From Bacillota bacterium (lineage in GTDB: Bacteria > Bacillota > Sulfobacillia > Sulfobacillales > Sulfobacillaceae): a stretch of 39,258 nt of DNA. Where the stretch lies: the NCBI GenBank assembly GCA_021821465.1, contig JAKACM010000038.1, positions 1-39,258 of the forward strand, read 5' to 3'. A program made the translations under genes and the position numbers. Below, piece by piece: positions 7,804-17,298 of this stretch (the stretch's first letter is position 1; each line of letters starts with the position of its first letter). The notes below the pieces were generated by a model. The model did not search any database, had not been told where the DNA came from, and saw nothing but the letters and a program-made list of their open reading frames with translations.

Positions 7804-9459
7804 TCACGAGGCAACATGCGCTTGCCATGCGGTTATGCCTCCTACCAGGTTGTAGACTTTCTCATAGCCGTGTTGCAGCAACATTCTCGCAGCGACATAA
7901 CTCCTGTGCCCGCTGCGGCAATATACCACTAAGGCCCGTTCGTTTGAGGGAACGCGGCTCAGATTTTGACGCAGCCCATCAAGAGGAACCGAAATAAAAT
8001 CGCCGATACCCCCGGTTTCCTGAATTTCATCTGGATCCCGTACGTCCAGTAATATCGGAAGTTTTCCTGAGTCCCGGAGCCATTGATGCAGTTTTTGGGG
8101 AGTAATGCCCTGAATAAGTCCATTTCTCAAATTCTCGGCCGCCATTCCTGTAATGGTAAGCGAATCTTTGGCCGCCCCAAACGGCGGAGCATAGGCCAAA
8201 TCCAATTCTCCTAATTGTTCCACACTCATCTGTGCCGAAATGGCAGTGCTCAGCACATCAATTCTTTTATCAACACCATTGCGGCCGGCAACTTGTGCTC
8301 CCAATATCCGGCCATTGGCCGGATCAAACAAAATCTTTGCGAACAGATCCTGAGAGCCGGGATAGTAACTCGCATGATGTCCTTTTATGGTATATATGAC
8401 CTGATAGGACACGTCTCGCATCCGGGCGGTCTTCTCCGTTAACCCGGTTACCGCAATCGTATAAGGGTCAACCCTGACAATCGCCGTGCCTAAGGCTCCC
8501 TTCAAAGTCGCCTGGCCTCCCACGGCATTGGTTCCGGCTACCCGCCCTTCTTTATTGGCGACTCCCGCCAAAGGCCACCATGCGGCTTGGCCCGTCACTA
8601 AATCTCTTTTTTCCACTGCGTCGCCCGCCGCATACACATGAGGTTTGGAAGTGTGCATAGCCGAGTCCACCCAAATGGCGCCACTCACTCCCAGTTTCAA
8701 GCCCATATCCTGTGCCAATTGCAAATCGGGTCGCACACCCAGAGCCAACACCACGGCATCCGCAGCCAATTCCTGCCCGGATTGAAGGTAAACCTTTCGG
8801 GACGATATTTCCTGAATCGTATCTTGCAATCGAATGTGGATCTTCTGATCTTGTATTCGATCAGAAAAATATTGTGCTAACTCCCGGTCAACCGGCGTAA
8901 GAATCTGCGGGGCTTTGTCAATTAATGTCACCGAAATTCCCCGCTTACCAAAAGCTTCGGCCATTTCAAGGCCGATAAATCCCGAACCTAGCACCACGGC
9001 ATGATGTACCGCCGTGGATTCGAGATAGTCCCGTAGCCTGACGGCATCGGGAACAGTTCGCAGTTGAAATACCCCGGAAGAATCCTGACCTTTGATCTTC
9101 GGAAGGATGGGACGAGCCCCAGGAGCTAAAATCAACTCGTCATAATGGTGACGGGTAGACTCTCCCGTGGTCCGAAGAATGCTTTCCGCCACCCGGTTTT
9201 CGACATCGATCCACGTCACTTCTCGTTCTGTCAACACTTCGACCCCAAATCGGTGATAAAAGCTGGCAGGAGTTTCTAACAACAATTCGTCAACCGTTTC
9301 GATTTCTCGGCTAACGTAATACGGTAAACCACAATTAGCAAAGGATACATAAGGTCCTCTTTCAATCATCGTAATTTGTGCATGTTCATCAAGTCGTCGA
9401 GCTCTGGTGGCGGCACTGGCTCCGCCGGCAACTCCGCCGATAATTAAAATTCTCCGCAC
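7804..9459 (-). CDS. CoA-disulfide reductase / NADH oxidase-type flavoenzyme fused to a C-terminal rhodanese domain
   Basis: A 551-residue cytoplasmic flavoprotein of the pyridine-nucleotide disulfide reductase group. Seen in order: FAD-binding GGVAGGASAATRARR (8-22), the single redox Cys43 in SFANCGLPYY that marks the CoA-disulfide reductase/NADH oxidase/polysulfide reductase family, the NAD(P)-binding VVLGSGFIGLEMAEAF, the second FAD motif YAAGDAVE, the dimerisation domain, and a rhodanese domain from about 455 with active-site loop YCRSGHRS (Cys514). Such fusions (CoADR-RHD) reduce CoA disulfide or CoA persulfide/polysulfide and pass sulfane sulfur through the rhodanese cysteine. The start is GTG at 9459 with GGTGGAG about 7 bases upstream. 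A long hairpin lies in the leader at 9483-9523. It stands alone, convergent with the GGDEF gene. Confidence 0.92.
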   Translation of the reverse strand: MRRILIIGGVAGGASAATRARRLDEHAQITMIERGPYVSFANCGLPYYVSREIETVDELLLETPASFYHRFGVEVLTEREVTWIDVENRVAESILRTTGESTRHHYDELILAPGARPILPKIKGQDSSGVFQLRTVPDAVRLRDYLESTAVHHAVVLGSGFIGLEMAEAFGKRGISVTLIDKAPQILTPVDRELAQYFSDRIQDQKIHIRLQDTIQEISSRKVYLQSGQELAADAVVLALGVRPDLQLAQDMGLKLGVSGAIWVDSAMHTSKPHVYAAGDAVEKRDLVTGQAAWWPLAGVANKEGRVAGTNAVGGQATLKGALGTAIVRVDPYTIAVTGLTEKTARMRDVSYQVIYTIKGHHASYYPGSQDLFAKILFDPANGRILGAQVAGRNGVDKRIDVLSTAISAQMSVEQLGELDLAYAPPFGAAKDSLTITGMAAENLRNGLIQGITPQKLHQWLRDSGKLPILLDVRDPDEIQETGGIGDFISVPLDGLRQNLSRVPSNERALVVYCRSGHRSYVAARMLLQHGYEKVYNLVGGITAWQAHVAS

Positions 9460-9482
9460 TATTGATCTCCACCTCTACTGTG

Positions 9483-9523
9483 GCGACACTTTGGCGGCAA
9501 TATCCTTGCTGCCAAAGTGTCGC
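9483..9523 (-). promoter_or_regulatory. long stem-loop in the leader of the CoA-disulfide reductase gene
   Basis: GCGACACTTTGGC (9483-9495) and GCCAAAGTGTCGC (9511-9523) are perfect 13-bp complements. The stem extends inward by a G-T pair and four more pairs to a 5-base loop (9501-9505), giving about 18 pairs. It lies 24-64 bases upstream of the GTG start. No T-tract follows on either strand, so it is not an ordinary terminator; an operator for a dimeric regulator or a leader RNA hairpin is likelier. Confidence 0.6.
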
Positions 9524-10228
9524 ACTTCATCTATCCAACTCCGCGTTACTTCCATTGCTGGTAATATTATATTGTGAAATTTTACCTCCCCTCGGTTCGT
9601 ACATCAAACAAATGACGTTTCAAAAATACCCCATGAGGTATGTGCACTTCAATAATTAGAAACGCCGTCTTCCTTCGTCACACAATTGTGATAATAACTC
9701 AGAGGGGGTTCGACAGAATGCATGCTTATGATTATGAGATTTGCATCACAGTGAGGTTTTTCTCCATGACCCACAGTATGGGAATTTCGGTGGGAATACG
9801 GAAAATTTCCGATCATATCCAGCCGACATTTTCTCTAAAAAGGCCGACTGCTCCAATGGTCTTCCAAGGGGCAGCAATGTCGAGGAGATTTGCAATTCTC
9901 AATACATCCTTGGGCAATGACTCCGTCCTAAGGGCCGGAGAATGAATTTGACGTCCATCGCAATTCCAAAAATCATGTTCGGCCCATTAGGACGAATTGA
10001 CACACGGCTAGCCCAGACCCATCCGTTTTTCGGAAGCTTCCGACGTTGGGGCAGAACTCCGTCTCTGCTATCCATGTCTTGCTTTGAAGTGCCATTTTTC
10101 GGCAAAGGTTGTGCCAGGCAAGATACGTTCGTTTGTTTCATCGTGAAGTGCATCTCCTGACAAGTCAGATGACAATAACCATGAACTTGTTTCGATCCGC
10201 GAAAAGCGAGATCACGACCGGCTGCCTT
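9524..10228. other. long stretch without a recognisable gene
   Basis: About 700 bases between the divergent leader of the reductase gene and the 3' end of the membrane-protein gene. Open frames exist on both strands at 9900-10160, but their translations show no domain, good start or ribosome site. I see no transposase motif and no terminator that I would defend. Confidence 0.4.
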
Positions 10229-10825
10229 TTAAATCCACCAGTGTTGAGCCAAAGCGGTGTCACAAACCACGCCATAGGTGAGATACATCAACCAGATCGC
10301 GCCAAGGAACTGCCAAAATCCAACCATCCGGCCTCCCCTCACCCATCCGACACCGACGAGACGGGTGGGTATTTCGAACAAATAAATGAGACTCAAAATC
10401 AAGAACAAGATTGCAACCGGTTCATCGCTTGCCTGAAAGAACACCAACATTCCTAATATGGAAATTAAAGCAAAAGGGATAGCCATCCAACCTTCCACAT
10501 CACTGGATGCTCCGACATATCGTCGCCAGCTAACCGCAAACCAGTGGACGCCATATGCAGTGAACGCGAGAGCGGCCATATATAAAGGGGCTTTCGCCGT
10601 ATAAACCGGAAACCAACTGAGACCAACCATCAAATAAACACCGGTAATAAATTGCATAAAACCGCCCATAAAGATTCCCCATAAGGCCATGGTTTTATCC
10701 ACGTCATGACTCATCTTAGGGTAAGCAAATAACGTTTGGCCACCCCATACGAAATAGTTCGTACCCAGTCCGAAAAATCCAATAGCAATCGGCAAAAATG
10801 GCGATTGAAAAACGGCCGACATCAT
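10229..10825 (-). CDS. six-helix membrane protein resembling the GPR1/FUN34/YaaH (acetate uptake) family
   Basis: 198 residues, almost all membrane. Helices at about 9-29 (FLPIAIGFFGLGTNYFVWGGQ), 45-67 (ALWGIFMGGFMQFITGVYLMVGL), 79-97, 110-128, 132-150 and 168-190. The order and feel (a Pro-rich entry to helix 1 ending GFFGLGTN, then an IFMGGFMQFITGVY helix, then a FTAYGVHWF helix) parallel YaaH-type acetate/succinate transporters, which are about 190-200 residues. The strict NPAPLGL motif of that family is not present (SPFLPIAIGFFGLG instead), so this is a distant relative at best. The ATG at 10825 has AGGAGG with a 6-base spacer. It stands alone between long non-coding stretches. Confidence 0.6.
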   Translation of the reverse strand: MMSAVFQSPFLPIAIGFFGLGTNYFVWGGQTLFAYPKMSHDVDKTMALWGIFMGGFMQFITGVYLMVGLSWFPVYTAKAPLYMAALAFTAYGVHWFAVSWRRYVGASSDVEGWMAIPFALISILGMLVFFQASDEPVAILFLILSLIYLFEIPTRLVGVGWVRGGRMVGFWQFLGAIWLMYLTYGVVCDTALAQHWWI

Positions 10826-11179
10826 GTCTGCCCTCCTAGTTTATACAACAGATTAAGGTGTTTGGCACCTTGGACTTTTGAATCATTTGTCTATGCCGCA
10901 ATTTTTGGAAGGTCGATGTCGGGTTACTGTCGTCATCATTCCCATCACAGCAAATGGATTTTACATTGCAATGATAGTGTCTGACCACTTTTAGTGGCCC
11001 TATACAAAATTCCGGAACTTCATTAATCATTCCATTTTTTACTCTCCTTGTTCGATCAGAGCCATGGGTCGACAAATCTCCACAAATATTACAAGCGGCA
11101 GAGATGTTGAAATCTGTACTGCCGCTGAAAAACTTGTTAAAATTTGGCTTTCGCGGTCGAGCGTCTGGGTTTCGCATTG
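10826..11179. other. non-coding stretch upstream of the YaaH-like gene
   Basis: 354 bases between the 3' end of the chemotaxis transducer gene and the YaaH-like start, both minus strand. It should hold the promoter of the downstream gene. I see no gene, strong hairpin or clear -35/-10 pair. Confidence 0.35.
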
Positions 11180-12742
11180 TTATTGCCATGCGACCATTAT
11201 CGCCCCAAAACGTTCATCCTCGACATATAATGGAGTCGAAAGCAAAGTCATCACGGTGACATTATTGCGGATATATGTCTGAATCATGGGAGCAAGAGGC
11301 AAGGACGGCAACTTCAAGTCCACACCATGTCTTGCAATGTCTTCCCGGCTCAGATTGTTGGGCAGCCACTCTACTCGTTTCCCCAACCCTGCCCGCGAGC
11401 CCCGGACCCACGAGGGGTGGTGCAAAAGCCGCTTAAATCGGTTTCGATCGTCAGTCTCGGGATCACCGCTTAAGGCGGGACGATCGACGTCGGCACAAGC
11501 AAGAACATAGCCGTTTAGATCGACTACACTAAAAAGGATCCAAGACCGATCTTGCCCAATATAGTGTTGGGCCATCTGGTTTAAATCGTCCTCCACGGCA
11601 CCTTCATAAGGAACTTGGTATTTTGGCGGATCTAAAGATTGCCGGTCTCGAACGGCAGATATATCAAAATAACGGCCGAGTTTTTTGATGTTCTCTCGCT
11701 CAATGGGAAAATATTTTCCCAAAGAGAGCACGGCAGATTTCGATGCCAGCTTAGCCGCAATCTTTTTTTCTATGATCTCTTGAGCTTCCCTTGCGGCAAA
11801 TTCAGCAGCTTGCCTTGCCTTTGGCACCATTCCCTGATATTGATAATGCGCCAATTCGCTATATCCGTACTCCATGGACAAAGCCGTTTCTTTCACATGA
11901 TCTGTAATCTGATTCAACTGCCCGGCAACCTGGCGAAAGTCCTCGGTTAAGGTATTGAATGTAGCACCCACGCGGTTCATGTGGTTTTGTTGTTGTTCTC
12001 CTAAATGCGCTGTTTCGGCAATTTGTCCCGCCGCGTCTGAAATCACCTGTCCAATTGCGGTAAAAGATTCGTGAGAGCGCGTCACCACGCGGTTCAATGC
12101 TTCCACCGATTTCCCCACTTCATGACTGACGGTGCGAGCCAAGTCCAATTGCTGCATCACAGAATCCAGATCTTCTACGATATTTTGGGCCTGTCGGCGC
12201 GTCTGATCTGCCAACTTCCGGATTTCTTTCGCCAACACGGCGAAGCTGCGCCCATGGTCCCCGGCTCTCGCCGCCTCGATGGACGCATTTAATGCCAGCA
12301 TATTGGTCGTATCTGCAACATCTTTGATCACTGAACTGATCCCCACAACCTTCCGCGTTTTTTCATCAAGCCCCTGAATCGCATCCTCAATTCGGGTAAT
12401 ATCCTCCAGTGCTTGACCCGCATAACTACGGGAGGATTCGGCCACTTGTCCCACCTCTCCGGTTTCCGCCTCAACTTCTTCGACATGAGCGGCCACTGTG
12501 GTGACCCGTTCCGCGATTTGGCTTATGCCGTTGACGGATTGTTCTACAGTGTGATGGGTATCGGCAACCATCGTATTCAGATTGGTTACCACTTCATCAA
12601 CCTGCATCAAATCTCTTTGATTGGTTGCTGCCCGAGACGCTACATCCTTCATGACATCTTCCAATGATTTCAGCGTCGATTGCATGGAATCGGGCACTGC
12701 GGTTATGAGATCATTGGGCTTGAGTTCGTGCGAAATACTCAT
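11180..12742 (-). CDS. soluble methyl-accepting chemotaxis transducer with a C-terminal Cache-like sensor
   Basis: 520 residues with no membrane helix. Residues about 20-300 form the long coiled coil of a transducer, with the conserved hairpin tip near 135-170 ([43 protein letters not shown], in pieces), where CheA/CheW bind. The part from about 355 to the end is a globular sensor with [11 protein letters not shown], a [13 protein letters not shown] segment and a final strand [18 protein letters not shown]; this layout matches the small-molecule-binding domain found after the signalling region in some bacterial transducers. The protein at 33036-35249 carries a related domain. ATG 12742 has TAGGAAG 6 bases upstream. 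No chemotaxis or flagellar genes are nearby, so it must signal to an array encoded elsewhere, or to another process. Confidence 0.88.
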   Translation of the reverse strand: MSISHELKPNDLITAVPDSMQSTLKSLEDVMKDVASRAATNQRDLMQVDEVVTNLNTMVADTHHTVEQSVNGISQIAERVTTVAAHVEEVEAETGEVGQVAESSRSYAGQALEDITRIEDAIQGLDEKTRKVVGISSVIKDVADTTNMLALNASIEAARAGDHGRSFAVLAKEIRKLADQTRRQAQNIVEDLDSVMQQLDLARTVSHEVGKSVEALNRVVTRSHESFTAIGQVISDAAGQIAETAHLGEQQQNHMNRVGATFNTLTEDFRQVAGQLNQITDHVKETALSMEYGYSELAHYQYQGMVPKARQAAEFAAREAQEIIEKKIAAKLASKSAVLSLGKYFPIERENIKKLGRYFDISAVRDRQSLDPPKYQVPYEGAVEDDLNQMAQHYIGQDRSWILFSVVDLNGYVLACADVDRPALSGDPETDDRNRFKRLLHHPSWVRGSRAGLGKRVEWLPNNLSREDIARHGVDLKLPSLPLAPMIQTYIRNNVTVMTLLSTPLYVEDERFGAIMVAWQ

Positions 12743-13037
12743 GAAAATCTTCCTACCAGATGTTCTTCTTCCGCCTAATAATAGGGATCAAACCCAACAC
12801 GGGCAATTTTTAGCCGAGATTTGACAAAACTCTCACGCATTTACGAACAGAAGGTAACAATGTCATGATTGGAATTTTCGGATTGCTGTCTGTATCATTT
12901 ATGCGCGAATTCTCCATCATTTTTTCTGATGATATCATCGCCAAGTTGGACTGGAGATGTCCTATCAAGAACCACCTTAGTTTTCATTGATTTTATGGGA
13001 TCACAATCATTGGTCATGAGTTTCCTGTAAATGGCAA

Positions 13038-13690
13038 TCACAGACAATGAATAATGAGGGGGGCTTTAGGGATCGTTACGCGATTGGCGACTTTTCCAAT
13101 GTTCATGAAAACTGCACGGACAAGCTTGAACCGGTGATGCAGATTACGGAGGATGATGTCTGGCCGAGTGTCCGCGGGATCGTCGGCCCGGCAATTGTTC
13201 CAGAAAGTAGAAAATCCCAGAGAGTGAGCAATCGGAATATCATAATGTAATCCCGCGGCCACACGGAGGATCTCCTCTCGCAGGATACTCGCCCGCTTTA
13301 GGAGTGTGGTGTCCAATGTGCTGGGTAATGCTTGTGCTGGGTGCTTCTTCTAAAGTCGCCACAACGTCAAAAGAACAGGCGGTTGGGCTAACACCGGTTG
13401 CAAGAGATCCGTATCGACATTCGACAGGATAGCCAGCCGATTGTCCAAGGACTTCAATCTCTGTCGAGGACTTTCTGAATCTCAGGATATGGTTGCCACC
13501 TGGGAAGGCTCTGGGCCAAGATCTCATGGGGTTGGGATTTGACAATCCATGTTCTGAAACCCTCTGCTAAAGATTGCCTCCAACTTCCGTTCGATCCTAT
13601 CATAGCTGTCCGCCACATCATCGATTTGGTGTGAAGACATCTTCGACACCAGTTAAGCGAGTGCAGAACGGGGATCTCAATGCCAATCAA
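13038..13690 (-). pseudogene. possible decayed gene, family unknown
   Basis: Minus-strand frames here give protein-like sequence that jumps between frames: around 13620-13540 VADSYDRIERKLEAIFSR, then around 13470-13340 QRLKSLDNRLAILSNVDTDL, then from 13316 an open frame to 13038 (LLKRASILREEILRVAAGLH). The pieces are helical and together would make roughly 200 residues, but they are broken by at least two stops or shifts. No start, domain or family is recognisable. It may be a decayed gene; chance is possible. Confidence 0.3.
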
Positions 13691-13899
13691 TCACTGTCCC
13701 GTAGCAATCAAAGCTAACCCGCCGATAACGCATGGTACACGCACCTTCTATGTAGGCAATTAGTTTTAATCCTCATCAATCAACCACAAGTTGCCTGAAG
13801 ATCTTTGCCAAAGATTGTCTCATGTTTCGTAGCATCTAGCCAAAACCGGTCCCTGTGCATTAACGCACCCCGTGGCTTGGGTAATACTCCCGGGGGATT

Positions 13900-14373
13900 T
13901 CAATTAAAAAGCGTTCCCTTGTGTTGGGGTACGCGGAATATTTCTTTGGGATAGGGAATCGCCAACTTGGGTATGGACGAGTACTCAAAATACCTTAGAG
14001 ACTGAGACTCCCCATCTATCGGCGTTATTGTTCCGCTTTGATCCCTACATTCAAACACAAGGATTAAATACTCCACTTCATTTCCGTCCGGATAAGTGAA
14101 GCGAAACTTCTCCCCGCCCAAAACGCCCAACAGCTTCTGTGGGACAACGTGTAATCCGGTTTCTTCATAAACTTCCCGGATTATGGCTTCGGACGGGCTT
14201 TCCCCAAGTTCTATCGCTCCCGCCGGAAGACTCCAAATATCACTGTCCAAAGACGGTTGCTGAAAGAGTATCTCGCCTTTATCATTGCGAATGATGGCTG
14301 CCACACTGGGATTTAAAATGCATAGGCGTCCGATTTTTTGTCGCAACCGTTTGTAGTATTCCGACATCGGCAT
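13900..14373 (-). CDS. NUDIX hydrolase
   Basis: 157 residues with a textbook NUDIX box, G-x5-E-x7-R-E-U-x-E-E-x-G-U, at residues 52-74 (GAIELGESPSEAII then REVYEETGL). The box binds the metal and cleaves nucleoside-diphosphate-linked substrates with release of phosphate or a monophosphate. The N-terminal segment MSEYYKRLRQKIGRLCILNPSVAAIIRN and the SLPAGAIE entry resemble NUDIX proteins annotated as ADP-ribose or dNTP pyrophosphatases, but the substrate cannot be told. Two in-frame starts exist (14373 and 14367); GGAGG lies about 10 and 16 bases upstream respectively, so the first is kept. It diverges from the lipoprotein gene across 430 bases that include a long palindrome. Confidence 0.92.
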   Translation of the reverse strand: MPMSEYYKRLRQKIGRLCILNPSVAAIIRNDKGEILFQQPSLDSDIWSLPAGAIELGESPSEAIIREVYEETGLHVVPQKLLGVLGGEKFRFTYPDGNEVEYLILVFECRDQSGTITPIDGESQSLRYFEYSSIPKLAIPYPKEIFRVPQHKGTLFN

Positions 14374-14554
14374 CTCTTTTCTGCCTCCACAAAGCTTTAA
14401 ACTGATAAATATGACCGCAAGGTCTTTAAGCCCTAGCGCCGGAGGCCTTCAAGCTATGGTAGACTCCCAAGCAAGGCCTCGACGAGGTCATTGTATCCTT
14501 GACACGATTATGCCTGGGAGCACTGCAGTTGTCTATGCATCCAATAAGCTTGAT

Positions 14555-14588
14555 GATCCTTGAGAATTTCTAGAAACTCTCAAGGATC
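14555..14588. repeat. 34-bp near-perfect palindrome in a divergent promoter region
   Basis: GATCCTTGAGA (14555-14565) and TCTCAAGGATC (14578-14588) are perfect 11-bp complements; the centre TTTCTAGAAA is itself palindromic, so only one pair mismatches across 34 bases. It lies between the divergent NUDIX and lipoprotein genes. No T-tract follows. It could be a regulator site or a cruciform/RNA hairpin. The rest of 14374-14803 shows no gene; a TTGCTG/TAAACT pair with 17-base spacing just before the lipoprotein start is a weak promoter candidate. Confidence 0.5.
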
Positions 14589-14803
14589 ACTAGGATCATT
14601 TAATCTTTAATCTGGTCCATTCCAAAGATCACTAGCCCGGTTAACTGAAGTGGTCCAGACAAACGTAGATGACAGAACCGAAGGTTTTCTCCCCGGGCGC
14701 AGGGCTTACATCAACATGATTTCATTACGTGTGACACAAATGCTTGCTGAATGTCGCAGAGTCGAATAAACTACACTATGTAAACTATTAGGAGGGAAGT
14801 CGT

Positions 14804-15682
14804 ATGAAAAAAACCTTATTGCTTTTAGCCGGTGGGTTAAGTGCGGTAATAGCCGGGTGCGGAACAGCTTCTGCCGCCAAAGCTCCATCTAAGGCCTCAC
14901 ACTCATCATCTATGTCGCCGTCTCATGGCACTATAGCTACCGTCCATGAAATCTCCAGTAATAAAACGGCGCAGGTCGTAGAAGCCGGAAAATCTGCGAC
15001 ATTTGTTCTCAAGGCTACGACTTCTACCAACAAGCCAGCGGTTAAGGAACCGGTTACTTTTTATATCGGTCCCATGGTCCCTCTAGGCCACGGCGTGACC
15101 AATTGGTACAAATCGGGCACTCAAGGGGCCTCCGGATTTATCACAAGTTATTCAAAAGTTACCAATTCTCAAGGTGAAGCTTCGATTACCCTCTCCCCGC
15201 AACCGACCAAACACATGGAAATGGTCGGGGTCCAAATCGGAAATTTCAACACTTTCAGCCCGTCGGCCATGGCCGGTGCCGGATTATTGGATACCTGGTG
15301 GACAACCCCTTCCACATCACCAATGGCTCCAATCGGGGATTATGTAAAAGTTACACCGTTTGCGGTCAGTGCCAGTTCCGGACAAAAGGAACCCTTGAGG
15401 ATCACCGCGATGAGTCCTAAGGGACCCATCGCCGGCGCTTCCGTCGACATAATTGCCAAAGCACCCCTCTCGTCTTCTTCGTCCATGAATGGCAGTTCCG
15501 GCATGGGGGGTTCCATGAGTTCACAGGGCGGCACAACTTTGGATACCAACTCATCAGGCCAAGTGAATTATACAATCACTGCAAGCTCGCAATCTATGGC
15601 TAGCCGTCCCGTTCGCATCGTGGTTTCCAGTCATATGGAACGAGTAGCCGGAGGTATGAATGCCGATATCATGACCCATTAA
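14804..15682 (+). CDS. secreted Ser/Met-rich lipoprotein of unknown function
   Basis: 292 residues. The N-terminus is a lipoprotein signal: two Lys, a Leu-rich core and the lipobox IAGC with the lipidated Cys at residue 19. A Ser/Lys/Ala-rich linker (about 24-45) leads to two beta-rich segments: about 55-160, which includes VTFYIGPMVPLG and ends with HMEMVGVQIGNF, and about 185-292. A low-complexity stretch rich in Ser, Met and Gly (about 225-247, SSSSMNGSSGMGGSMSS) separates the last strands; Met clusters of this kind can bind Cu(I), but that is speculation. The ATG has AGGAGG 8 bases upstream. A strong terminator follows at 15693-15724. The gene ends head-on against the M56 protease gene. 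Confidence 0.75.
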   Translation: MKKTLLLLAGGLSAVIAGCGTASAAKAPSKASHSSSMSPSHGTIATVHEISSNKTAQVVEAGKSATFVLKATTSTNKPAVKEPVTFYIGPMVPLGHGVTNWYKSGTQGASGFITSYSKVTNSQGEASITLSPQPTKHMEMVGVQIGNFNTFSPSAMAGAGLLDTWWTTPSTSPMAPIGDYVKVTPFAVSASSGQKEPLRITAMSPKGPIAGASVDIIAKAPLSSSSSMNGSSGMGGSMSSQGGTTLDTNSSGQVNYTITASSQSMASRPVRIVVSSHMERVAGGMNADIMTH

Positions 15683-15692
15683 TGCTCCTGCA

Positions 15693-15724
15693 GGCAGTGC
15701 TGATTCTGTAGCGCTGCCTTTTTT
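15693..15724 (+). terminator. intrinsic terminator of the lipoprotein gene
   Basis: GGCAGTGCT (15693-15701) pairs with AGCGCTGCC (15710-15718; one G-T pair) around an 8-base loop and is followed directly by six T residues (15719-15724), starting 10 bases after the stop codon. Confidence 0.85.
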
Positions 15725-15727
15725 AGC

Positions 15728-16612
15728 TCAGTGACAAAATAGGCTCCATGAGGTCGCCGCCAGCATAGCCGAGGTAGCAAAGGGCATAGCTAAAGCCCTA
15801 AGCAGAACATGGGTTTCGGCAAATAAATTAACCTGGCCCCCGTCAACCAGCGCGTCAATGCGAGAGCCCCACACACTGTTCCAAGCAGGACCTCCCAACA
15901 ACTTAGCCTCCGACTCATCATGCAAAGCGTGAATTGTGGTGAGCATGGCTCTAAGCAAAGGATCCCTTGTATTTTGCCAATTTATCGCGAATCGATCGGC
16001 TTGAATTTCCCGAGCGGTAAGATAAACGCGGTATAAAGACTCAAGCGGAAGAAATGGAAACGCCTTTAAGACCGTCAAAAAAACCTGCTGCAGTGCATAG
16101 TCGTGGCTTCTGGCATGATAAACTTCGTGGGCTAAAATCGCGACAAGCCCTGCTCCGTCAAGCAAAGCGAGAAGAGACGCGGAAATTACAATCGTCGGAT
16201 GGATAATGCCATAGGTGAACGCGTCGGGACTGTTCCATAAACCGACTTTAACGGACGCATTTCGAGGCACCAGTTCCTGCGGAATAGCAATGTCATCCTG
16301 AGGAAAAGGCGCCATGCGAGTACTCAACTCGGCTAAGGTACGGCGGTTGCTCCTGATTACCCACGTAATCCCATAACCCAAACGCCAAACGTAGAGACTC
16401 GCCACCACTATTAAGATGCCCAACAAGATGAAAAGCTCCGGATACCACGTCATAGGGTGGTGCATTCGCACCCAAGCCAGGTGGTGATCGGTGATAATAA
16501 TCGCGGCCCCTAAAAGCAATAGAGGCAAAAGAACCATAGTACTCAGCACCAAAACCCATGTGTATGCAAATTTAGACAGGTTATTCGGGAAGTTTTCCTT
16601 GGGTACGTGCAC
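15728..16612 (-). CDS. M56/BlaR1-type membrane metalloprotease
   Basis: The membrane zinc protease partner of a BlaI-type repressor. The chosen start is GTG at 16612: GGAGG at 16622-16626 lies 9 bases before it, it gives 294 residues, and it overlaps the end of the blaI-like gene by 32 bases, suggesting coupled translation. Membrane helices lie at about 20-42, 60-78 and near the C-terminus (LLRALAMPFATSAMLAATSW). The zinc motif HEVYH is at about 162-166, followed by the metal-ligand helix AREIQADRFA. Family members cleave their repressor when triggered. Unlike BlaR1/MecR1 it has no large extracellular penicillin-binding domain, so the signal it senses is unknown and probably comes from the membrane or a partner. 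Confidence 0.85.
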   Translation of the reverse strand: MHVPKENFPNNLSKFAYTWVLVLSTMVLLPLLLLGAAIIITDHHLAWVRMHHPMTWYPELFILLGILIVVASLYVWRLGYGITWVIRSNRRTLAELSTRMAPFPQDDIAIPQELVPRNASVKVGLWNSPDAFTYGIIHPTIVISASLLALLDGAGLVAILAHEVYHARSHDYALQQVFLTVLKAFPFLPLESLYRVYLTAREIQADRFAINWQNTRDPLLRAMLTTIHALHDESEAKLLGGPAWNSVWGSRIDALVDGGQVNLFAETHVLLRALAMPFATSAMLAATSWSLFCH

Positions 16613-16961
16613 GAACGATAGCCTCCAGTTTAGCCAGCGCATTAGGATCCACTTCATCAATAGCATCGACAAAGTGAACTAAGCAAGATTCACCGAATTC
16701 CGACATCAATGTTTCTACCGATTCCTTAGCGTGAACTCTTAACACACTTTCAGCCGGCGCCAAGCGATAGGCATAATGACGAATTCGGCCTTCGCGGACT
16801 AAGATTTTCTGGGAAACCAAACGGTTCATCACGGTGGCCACAGTGTTAATAGATACTGGGTGATCTTGTGCCACCGCTCGGTGCACGCTCTTAACCGTAG
16901 ATACCCCTTGGTTCCGTATAACATGAAGAATATAATTGCGCAGATGGTTTTTTGGAGCCAT
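16581..16961 (-). CDS. BlaI/MecI-family transcriptional repressor
   Basis: 126 residues from ATG 16961 (GAGGG about 4 bases upstream; a longer frame from 17012 adds a Cys-rich leader that I reject). It has a winged helix-turn-helix (about 5-75; TVKSVHRAVAQ then SINTVATVMNRLVSQKILVREG, and the wing RIRHYAYRLAP) and a C-terminal helical dimerisation part. Family members bind DNA as dimers and are cleaved by the paired M56 protease. The gene overlaps that protease gene and diverges from the LspA-like gene at 17299, so the 337 bases between probably hold the operator for one or both, though I could not find a convincing dyad. Its targets are unknown; there is no beta-lactamase gene nearby. Confidence 0.9.
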   Translation of the reverse strand: MAPKNHLRNYILHVIRNQGVSTVKSVHRAVAQDHPVSINTVATVMNRLVSQKILVREGRIRHYAYRLAPAESVLRVHAKESVETLMSEFGESCLVHFVDAIDEVDPNALAKLEAIVRARTQGKLPE

Positions 16962-17298
16962 ACAACCCTCACATTGTCGGCAAATTTTTGCACGTTTGTT
17001 ATAGTGTATCATAGGTGAGAGCTTGTGAACTGATCTCCCAAGTGGTTAAAGCTTCAAACTGCCTATAAAGTTCCGAGTGAATCGTTTGAAATCATGTCTT
17101 GTCGTCGATTCTTGTAGACATGATGTTACATCGTGAGCGGGTCAACACCCTGAGCATGAGCTCCGTCATTCGTTGTTCAAATTTCGTAACGGTTTGTGAC
17201 AAAAAGCACCACTTCATACAATCTAATCCTATTATACCAGAAGGGAGGAAGCGGCGCTCCTTCTCACCAAAGAGGATGATTACCGGCCGCGCAATTTG

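Noticed and set aside
9483..9523. The long hairpin as an intrinsic terminator.
   Set aside because: No T-tract follows on either strand and it lies upstream, not downstream, of the nearest gene.
9899..10153. An 84-codon minus-strand frame and its plus-strand counterpart.
   Set aside because: No family, start or ribosome site; both strands are open, as often happens by chance.
15728..16672. The longer M56 frame starting at 16672.
   Set aside because: It would overlap the BlaI-like gene by 92 bases with no ribosome site, whereas GTG 16612 has GGAGG at a 9-base distance.
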